Translations under genes and position numbers: made by a program | The notes under the pieces: generated by a model | Database searches by the model: none | What the model saw: only the letters and a program-made list of their open reading frames with translations | What the model was told of the DNA's origin: nothing | Assembly: GCA_029168955.1 (NCBI GenBank) | Contig: JAPDOI010001769.1 | Span: forward strand, 79,452-143,451 | Reading direction: 5' to 3' | Length of the DNA: 64,000 bases | Source: Aplectana chamaeleonis | Lineage: Eukaryota; Nematoda; Chromadorea; Rhabditida; Cosmocercidae | Shown: positions 56,001 through 64,000 of the stretch, in pieces | How positions within the stretch are numbered: position 1 is the stretch's first letter | Layout of the letters: the number at the start of each line of letters is the position of its first letter

Positions 56001-59000
56001 TGTGGGTGGGTGGTAGTGGGACTAAATAATTTGAGTGTGGATGAGTGGTGAGTGGTGGAGTGGTGAGTGATGTGAGTGGTGGTGAGTAAGTGGTGAGTGA
56101 GTGAGTGGGATGGTGAGTGAGATGGTGGTGGTGAGTGAGTGAGTGAGTGAGTGGTGAGTGGGTGAGGTGGAAGTGAGGTGAGTGAGTGGTGTGGTGAGGT
56201 GAGGTGGTGAGTGGTGAGTGAGGTGAGTGGTGAGTGAGTGGTGGTAGTGAGTGGGTGGAGTGGAGTGAGGTAGTGGTGAGTGGAGTGGGTGGAGTGGGTG
56301 GTGAGTGGGTGGTGGTGTGTGGTGAGTGGTGAGTGGGTGGGTGGTGAGGTGGGTGGTGAGGTGAGTGGTGGTGGGTGGGTGGAGTGAGTGAGGTGGTGAG
56401 TGGTGGTGGGTGAGTGAGTGGTGAGTGAGTGAGTGAGTGTGTGAGTGAGTGAGTGAGTGAGTGAGTGAGTGAGTGAGGTGGTGAGGTGGTGGTGGTGGTG
56501 GTGAGTGAGGTGGAGTGGTGAGTGAGGTGTGAGTGAGTGGTGTGTGGTGAGGTGGTGGGTGGTGAGTGGTGAGTGAGTGAAGTGAGTGAGTGGTGAGTGG
56601 TGGAGTGAGTGAGTGTGGTGAGTGGGTGGTGAGTGAGTGGAGTGGGTGGGTGAGGTGAGTGGGTGGTGAGTGGTGGGTGGGTGAGTGAGTGAGTGGGTGC
56701 AGTGAGGTGGGTGGGTGGTGGTGAGTGAGTGAGTGAGTGGAGTGAGTGGTGAGTGAGTGGTGAGTAAAGGTGAGTGGTGGAGTGGTGGGTGAGTGGTGGG
56801 TGGGTGGGTGGTGGTGGTGGTGGTGGTGGTGAGTGGTGGTGAGTGGTGGAGTGAGTGGGTGAGGTGGTGGTGAGTGGTGGTGAGTGGTGGTGAGGTGGTG
56901 AGTGGTGGTGGTGGTGGTGGTGGTGGGTGAGGTGGTGTGAGTGAGTTGAGAGTGGTGGTGGTGGTGAGTGGTGGTGAGTGAGTGGTGAGTGAGTGAGTGG
57001 TGGTGGTGGTGGTGGTGAGTGGTGAGGTGGTGGTGGTGAGGTGAGGTGAGTGAGTGGTGGGTGGGTGGTGAGTGAGGTGGTGGTGAGTGGTGGTGAGAGT
57101 GAGTGAGTGAGTGAGTGGTGGTGGAGTGGAGTGAGTGAGTGGGTGAGTGAGTGAGTGGTGGGTGAGGTGGTGGTGAGTGGAGTGGAGTGAGTGGAGGTGG
57201 GTGGTGGTGGGTGGAGTGAGTGGTGGTGAGGTGAGGTGGTGGTGGTGAGTGGTGGAGTGAAGTGAGTGGGTGAGTGAGTGAGTGGTGAGTGGGTGAGTGG
57301 TGGTGGTGAGTGGTGAGGTGAGGTGGTGGTGGTGAGTGAGAGTGAGTGGGTGAGTGGAGTGAGTGAGTGGGTGGGTGAGTGAGTGAGTGGTGGTGGTGGT
57401 GGTGAGTGAGATGGTGAGTGAGTGAGTAGGTGAGTGGCGAGTGGTGAGTGAGTGAGTGAGTGGTGAGTGGGTGAGTGAGTGAGTGGAGTGGGTGGAGTGG
57501 GTGGAATTGAGTGGTGAGTGGAGTGGAGTGGTGGGGTGGGTGCGTGGGTGGGTGGTGGTGGGTGGTGGAGTGGGTGAGGTGGTGGAGTGAGGTGAGGTGG
57601 AGTGAGAGTGAGTAGAGTGGTGAGGTGGTGGTGAGTGAGGTGAGGTGAGAGTGGTGGTGGAGTGGTGGTGAGTGAGTGAGTGGTGGTGGTGGTGAGTGAG
57701 TGGTGAGAGGTGGGTGGTGAGGTGAGTGAGTGGTGGTGAGTGGTGGTGGTGAGGTGGTGAGGTGGAGTGGTGAGTGGTGAGTGAGGTGAGTGGTGGTGGT
57801 GGTGAAGGTGGTGAGTGAGTGAGTGGTGGTGAGTGGTGGTGGTGGTGGTGAGTGGTGGTGGTGGTGGTGGTGAGGTGAGTGGTGGTGGGTGGTGGTGGTG
57901 GAGTGGTGGAGTGAGGTGAGTGGTGGTGGTGAGTGAGTGGTGAGTGGTGGAGTGGTGAGTGGTGGGTGGGTGGTGAGGTGAAGGTGGTGGTGAGGTGAGT
58001 GGGTGGGTGAATTGAGTGGTGGTGGTGGTGAGGTGAGTGAGTGAGTGAGTGGGTGAGTGAGTGGTGAGTGAGTGGTGGGTGGGTGGGTGAGTGGAGTGGT
58101 GTGGGTGAGGTGAGTGAGTGAGTGGGTGGAGTGGGTGGTGAGTGGTGGTGAGGTGAGTGGGTGGTGGTGGTGGGTGAGTGAGTGAGTGAGGTGAGTGAGT
58201 GGTGGAGTGGTGGTGAGTGGTGGTGAGGTGAGTGGGTGAACGGTGAGTGGTGAGTCGAGTGGGTGGAGGTGGTGTGAATTGGGTGCGAGTGGGTGGGTGG
58301 GTGAGTGGTGGAGTGAGGTGAGAGTGGTGAGGTGGTGAGGTGGTGAGTGAGTGGTGAGGTGGTGGTGGTGAGTGAGGTGGTGGTGGAGTGGAGTGAGGTG
58401 AGGTGGTGGTGAGGTGGTGGTGGTGAGTGAGTGGTGAGTGGTGGGTGAGTGCTGGAGTGGTAGGGTGAGGTGGAGTGGTGGTGAGTGAGTGAGGTGTGGT
58501 GGAGTGGGTGAGGTGAGGTGGTGGATGTGGGTGGGTGAGGTGGGTGGGTGGGTGGTGGTGAGTGAGTGGGTGGTGAGTGGGTGGGTGGGTGGAGTGGTGG
58601 TGAGGTGAGTGAGTGGTGGGTGGTGAGTGGTGAGTGGTGGGTGGTGGTGGTGGTGAGTGTAGGTGAGTGAGTGGTGGGTGGGTGAGGTGGTGGTGGTGAG
58701 TGGGTGGTGAGTGAGTGAGTGGTGGTGAGTGGTGAGTAATTGAGTGAGGTGAGTGAGTGAGTGAGTGGTGGTGGTGGTGGTGGTGGTGGTGGTGAGTGGT
58801 GGTGGGTGAGGTGAGTGAGGTGGAGTGGTGGTGAGTGGTGGTGAGTGAGTGGGTGGTGAGTGGTGGGTGGGTGAGTGGTGGGTGAGGTGAGTGAGTGTGT
58901 GGTGGGTGAGGTGAGGTGGAGTGAGGTGAGTGAGTGAGTGGAGTGAGGTGGGTGGTGAGTGGTGAGTGGGTGCGTGAGTGGTGGGGTGGTGAGTGGTGGT

Positions 59001-62000
59001 GGGTGAGTGGTGAGATGAGTGGTGGTGGAGGTGGGTGGTGGTGGGTGGTGAGTGAGTGAGGTGAGAGTGAGTGGTGAGTGGTGGTGAGTGGGTGGAGTGT
59101 GAGTGAGTGGGTGGGTGAGTGGGTGGTGTGAAGGTGAGTGGAGGTCGGTGGTGGTGGTGAGTGAGTGGAGTGAGTGAGGACTGTGTGGTGTGAAGAGTGG
59201 TGAAAGAAAGGTGAGTGGTGGTGCAGTGGGTGGGTGGTGAGTGAGTGGTGGGTGGTGGTGGTGGTGGTGAGTGGTGGTGGGTGGTGGTGGGTGGTGAGTG
59301 GGTGGAGTGGTGAGTGAGTGAGTGGTGGTGAGTGAGTGAGGTGGTGAGTGAGGTGGTGGTGGTGAGTGGTAGGTGGAGTGAGTGGTGAGGTGAGTGAGAG
59401 GTGGTGGTGGTGGTGGTGAGTGAGTGGGTGAGTGGTGAGTGAGTGGTGAGCGAGGTGAGTGGGTGGGAGTGGGTGAAAGGTGGTGAGTGGGTGGTGGTGG
59501 TGAGGTGAGTGGGTGGGTGAGGTGAAGATTATTGTGGGTTGAGAGTTAGAGTGGGTGAGGTGGGTGGGTGGTGAGGTGGTGGAGGTGGTGGTGAGGTGAG
59601 GTGAGTGAGTGAGTGGTGGAGTGAGTGAGTGAGTGGAGGTGAGTGAGGTGAGGTGGAGTGGTGAGGTGGTGAGTGAAGGTGGGTGGTGGTGAGTGGTGGT
59701 GAGTGGTGAGTGAGTGGTGAGGTGAGTGGTGAGGTGAGTGAGTGGGTGGGTGAGTGAGTGAGTGGTGAGGTGAGTGGTGAGTGAGTGGTGGGTGGTGGTG
59801 GTGGGTGGTGAGCCTGGGTGGGTGAGTGGTGAGTGAGTGAGGTGGTGGTGAGTGGTGAGTGAGTGAGGTGGGTGAGTGGTGGTGGGTGGGTGCGATGGGT
59901 GGGTGGTGAGATGGTGAGCAGTGAGGGTGGTGGTGAGTGGGTGGGTGCGTGGGTGAGGTGGTGGGTGGTGGTGGTGAGGTGGGTGAGGTGGTGGGTGAGT
60001 GAGGTGGTGGTGGTGGGTGAGTGGTGGTGGTGGGAGGTGGGTGAGTGGGTGAGGTGGTATGAGGTGAGTGGAGTGGTGGTGAGTGAGTGGTGGGTGGTGG
60101 TGGTGGTGGTGGTGAGTGAGTGAGTGGTGGTGGGTAGGTGAGTGGAGTGAGTGGGTGAGTGAGTGGTGGTGGTGAGTGAGTGAGGTGGGTGGGTGGTGGT
60201 GGGTGAGTGGTGAGTGGTGGTGGAAGTGGGCATTGGGTGGGTGGGTAGAGGTGGGTGGTGGGTGAGGTGGTGGTGGGTGAGGTGGTGGTGGAGGTGAGTG
60301 GGTGGGTGGTGGTGAGGTCAGGTGGTGAGTGAGGTGGTGAGTGGTGAGTGGAGTGGGTGTGGTGAGTGGGTGAGTGAGGTGGGTGGTGAGTGGTGGTGGT
60401 GGTGGTGGTGGTGAGTGAGGCAGGAGTGGTAGATTGGGTGGGTGAGTGGGTGGGTGTGGGTGGGTGAGTGGTGGTGGTGGGTGGTGAGGTGGGTGGGTCA
60501 GGTGCGTGAGTGAGTGGTGGTGGTGGTGGTGGAGTGAGGTGAGTGGTGAGTGGGTGAGTGAGGTGGTGGTGGGTGAGTGAGTGAGTGAGGTGAGGTGAGT
60601 GAGTGAGTGGTGGTGGTGAGTGAGTGAGTGAGGTGAGTGGTGAGTGAGTGGGTGAGGTGGTGGAGGTGGTGAGTGGTGAGGTGGTGGTGGGTGGTGAGTG
60701 GTGAGTGGTGGTGGTGGTGGGTGGGTGAGTGAATGGTGGAGTGAGGTGGTGAGGTGGTGGTGGTGAGTGAGTGAGGTGGTGAGTGGTGGTGGTGAGTGGT
60801 GGGTGGTGGAGTGGGTGGTGGTGGTGAATGGTGGTGAGGTGGTGGGTGAGTGGTGGTGAGTGGTGAGTGAGTGGTGAGTGAGTGAGTGAGTGAGTGAGTG
60901 AGTGGTGGTGGTGAGTGGTGAGTGGTGAGTGGGTGGTGGTGGTGGTGAGGTGGTGGTGAGTGGTGAGGTGAGGTGGTGGGTGGTGAGGTGGGTGGGTGAG
61001 TGGTGGTGGTGAGTGGTGGTGGTGGTGTGTGGTGGTGAGTGGTGAGTGAGTGGTGAGTGAGGTGGTGAGTGGGTGGTGGGGTGGTGAGTGGTGAGGTGGT
61101 GGTGGTGGGTGGATGGTGAGGTGGAGTGGTGAGGTGGTGGTGGTGGTGAGTGGTGAGTGGGTGAGGTGGTGGTGGAGTGGAGTGAGGTGAGTGAGTGGTG
61201 GTGAGTGGGTGGTGGTGAGTGGGTGAGTGAGTGGTGGTGGTGGTGGGTGAGTGGGTGGGTGGTGAGTGGGTGGGTGGTGAGTGGGTGGGTGAGGTGAGTG
61301 AGTGGGTGAGTGGGTGGGTGAGTGGTGGGTGGTGAGTGGTAGGTGGGTGGTGAGGTGGTGGTGGTGGTGGGTGGTGGGTGGAGTGGGTGAGTGAGTGAGG
61401 TGGTGGTGAGGTTGGGTGAGGTGAGTGGTGAGGTGGTGAGTGGTGGGTGAGTGGTGGTGAGTGAGGTGGTGGAGTGAGGTGGGTGGGTGAGGTGGTGAGT
61501 GAGTGGTGGTGGTGGTGGTGGTGAGTGGTGAGTGGTGAGTGGTGAGTGGAGTGGTGAGGTGGGTGGTGGGTGAGTGGTGAGGTGAGGTGGTGGGTGAGTG
61601 AGGTGAGTGGAGTGAGGTGGTGAGTGGTGAGTGAGTGGAGTGGTGGTGAGGTGGTGAGGTGAGTGGAGTGAGGTGGTGGGTGAGTGGTGGTGAGTGGTGA
61701 GTGAGTGGTGGAGTGGAGGTGAGGTGGTGAGGTGAGTGGTGGTGAGGTGAGGTGAGTGGTGAGTGGTGAGTGGAGTGAGTGGTGGTGGTGAGTGGTGGTG
61801 AGTGAGTGGAGTGCGTGGAGTGAGGTGGTGGTGAGTGGGTGAGTGGTGAGTGGGTGGGTGGGTGAAGTGGTGAGGTGAGTGGGTGGGTGAGTGGTGAGTG
61901 GGTGAGTGAGGTGGTGGTGGTGGTGGGTGGTGGGTGAGAGTGGGGAGTGGTGGTGGTGGGTGGTGGGGTGAGTGGGTGGTGGTGGTGAGGTGAGGTGGTG

Positions 62001-64000
62001 AGTGGTAGGTGAGGTGGTGGTGGTGAGGTGAGTGAGTGAGGTGGTGAGTGGGTGAGTGAGTGGGAGTGGGTGAGGTGGGTGGTGGTGGTGAGTGGTGGTG
62101 GTGAGTGGTGAGTGGAGTGGGTAAGAGTGAGTGGTGGTGGAGTGAGTGAGTGGTGGTGGTGGTGAGTGAGTGGTGAGTGGTGGTGGTGGTGGTGGTGGTG
62201 GTGAGGTGGTGGTGGTGAGTGAGTGAGTGGTGGTGGTGAGTGGTGGTGGAGTGGTGGTGGTGGTGTGAGTGAGTAATTGAGTGGTGAGGTGGTTGGGTGA
62301 GTGGGTGGGTGGGTGGTGGTGGAGTGGGTGGGTGGAGGTGGGTGGTGAGTGTGGTGAGTGGTGGTGGTGAGTGAGTGAGGTGAGTGGTGAGTGAGTGAGT
62401 GGTGAGTGGTGGGTGGTGGTGAGGTGGTGGTGAGTGGTGAGTGGTGAGTGAGTGAGTGGTGGTGGTGAGTGAGTGGTGAGTGGTGAGTGAGTGGTGAGTG
62501 GGTGAGTGGGTGGGTGGGTGGTGGAGTGGTGGTGGAGTGGGTGGTGAGGTGGGTGGGTGAGTGGTGAGTGGTGAGTGGTGGTGGTGGTGAGTGAGGTGAG
62601 GTGGTGAGTGGTGAGTGGTGGTGAGTGAGGCAGGTGGTGGTGAGTGGTGGTAGAGTGAGTGAGTGAGTGAGTGAGTGAGTGAGTGGGTGAGTGAGTGGAG
62701 TGAGTGAGTGGGTGAGTGAGTGGGTGGGTGGAGTGAGTGAGTGGTGGTGAGTGAGTGGAGTGAGGTGGTGGTGCGTAGGTGGGTGAGTGAAAGTGAGTGG
62801 TGAGGTGGTGGTGGGTGAGTGAATTGGTGGGGTGAGTGGGTGAGGTGAGGTGGGTGGTGAGGTGAGTGGTGAGTGGTGGAGTGGGTGGAGTGGGTGGTGG
62901 TGGGTGCGTGGTGGGTGAGGTGGAGTGGTGGTGGTGGTGAGGTGGTGGAGGTGGTGGTGGTGGTGGGTGGGTGGTGGTGGGTGGAGTGAGGATGGTGGTG
63001 AGGTGGTGAGTGAGTGGTGGTGGGTGGTGGGTGGTGGTGGGTGAGGTGAGGTGAATGGTGAGGTGGGTGGTGGGGTGGTGGTGGGTGAGTGAGGTGGTGA
63101 GTTGGTGAGGTGGGTGAGTGGTGGTGGTGGTGGTGGGTGAGGTGGAGTGGGTGAGTGGTGAGTGAGGTGAGTGAGGTGAGGTGGTGAGTGAGTGGTGGTG
63201 GTGGTGAGGTGAGTGAGTGGTGAGTGGTGAGTGGTGGTGAGTGAGGTGAGTGAGTGAGTGAGTGAGTGAGTGGTGGAGTGAGTGGAGTGGGTGAGGTGAG
63301 TGGAGTGAGTGAGTGGTGAGTGGGTGAGTGAGGTGGGTGAGGTGAGTGGAGTGGTGAGTGAGTGAGTGAGTGGTGGTGGTGGTGGTGGTGAGTGGTGAGT
63401 GAGTGAGGTGGTGGTGAGTGGTGAGTGGTGGTGTGAGTGGAGTGGATGGTGAGTGGTGGTGAGAGTGGTGGTGAGTGAGTGAGTGGTGAGTGGGTGGTGA
63501 GTGGTGAATGGTGGGTAGAGGTGGTGAGGTGATTGGAGTGAGTGGGTGGTGGGTGGGTGGGTGGGTGGGTGGGTGGGTGGTGGGTGGGTGGGTGGTGAGT
63601 GGTGGTGGTGGTGGTGAGGTGGTGGTGAGGTGGTGAGGTGGGTGGTGGGTGAGGTGGTGAGTGGTGGTGGTGGGTGAGGTGGTGGTGGTGGTGGTGGTGA
63701 GTGGTGGTGAGTGGTGAGTGGGGTGGTGAGTGAGTGAGTGAGGTGAGTGAGTGAGTGGTGAGTGAGTGGAGTGGGTGGGTGAGTGGAGTGGAGGTGGGTG
63801 AGGTGGTGAGAGTGGTGAGTGGTGGTGGGTGGGTGGTGAGTGGTGGTGAGTGGAGTGGGTGGGTGGGTGGGTGGTGGTGGAGTGGTGGGATGGGTGGGTG
63901 AGTGAGTGAGGTGAGTCATTGAGTGAGGTGAGTGAGTGAGTGGTGAGTGAGGTGAGTCAGGTGGTGAGGTGAGTGGTGAGTGGGTGAGTGGTGGTGAGTG
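47005..64000. repeat. ~17-kb GTG/GAGTG-rich satellite, runs off the window
   Basis: Irregular mixtures of GGT, GAGT and GGGT words with cytosine nearly absent from the + strand. 47010-47160 is a degenerate edge rich in GATGGATGAG. 47.2-55 kb is dominated by (GTG)n, and 55-64 kb has more GAGTGAGTG and GAGGTGG. A partly unique island lies at 55855-56060, and TATTAT interruptions occur near 51187, 53067, 55214 and 55251. Because the complementary strand lacks G, it cannot contain TAG or TGA and only rarely TAA. This explains minus-strand frames of 1252 and 1457 codons encoding only His/Thr/Pro/Ser/Leu; they are not genes. Confidence 0.96.

Noticed and set aside
59546..63919. 1457-codon minus-strand open frame, and overlapping frames 55253-55870 and 59529-60233
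   Set aside because: Same composition effect; overlapping frames in other phases are equally open, which a real gene would not show.

Overview
The window looks like gene-poor, repeat-dense nuclear DNA of a nematode, probably a rhabditid. The reasons are short introns with TTNCAG-type acceptors, one clear two-exon gene for a small secreted glycine-rich peptide, a PAN/Apple-like cysteine pattern, and a mass of small DNA-transposon relatives in nested insertions. The assignment is an inference; no rRNA, tRNA, spliced-leader RNA or nematode telomere repeat (TTAGGC) was recognised, and no sign of bacterial, plasmid or phage DNA.

Layout. 1-13 kb: intergenic DNA with terminal-inverted-repeat (TIR) elements, a nest of three TTAA-flanked elements (6.67-8.26 kb), a PAN-like exon pair (8.78-9.16 kb), a 21-bp minisatellite (10.5-11.0 kb) and foldback elements. 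13.4-17.9 kb: a 42-bp minisatellite built on the palindrome TGATGACGTCATCA, running into a ~150-bp satellite. 18-31.1 kb: a mosaic of foldback and TIR elements. It includes two copies of one long dispersed repeat (21.5-23.1 kb and 26.5-31.1 kb); the second carries three later insertions that can be dated against the first. 32.7-35.2 kb: a chain of TTAA elements. 35.2-40.9 kb: little recognisable. 40.9-43.3 kb: the best genic stretch, with a 77-residue secreted peptide gene (exons 40931-41057 and 41968-42074) and a weaker TATA-linked small-peptide candidate (42804-43266). 44.2-45.6 kb: two TTAA elements and a foldback. 46.3-64.0 kb: simple-sequence DNA, first TCC/CACTC-rich on the + strand and then, after a switch of strand at about 47.0 kb, about 17 kb of GTG/GAGTG-rich repeat to the window end.

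The dominant biology is class II transposable elements without their transposases. At least ten elements carry an AGGCAKYG-type terminus flanked by TTAA (the piggyBac target signature). There are also two TA-flanked elements (Tc1/mariner signature) and two elements with 8-bp duplications and CAGGG termini (hAT signature). Several insertions can be proved inside this window because an uninterrupted paralogous copy of the target is also present. The very long open frames in the terminal satellite are composition artefacts and are not annotated as genes.
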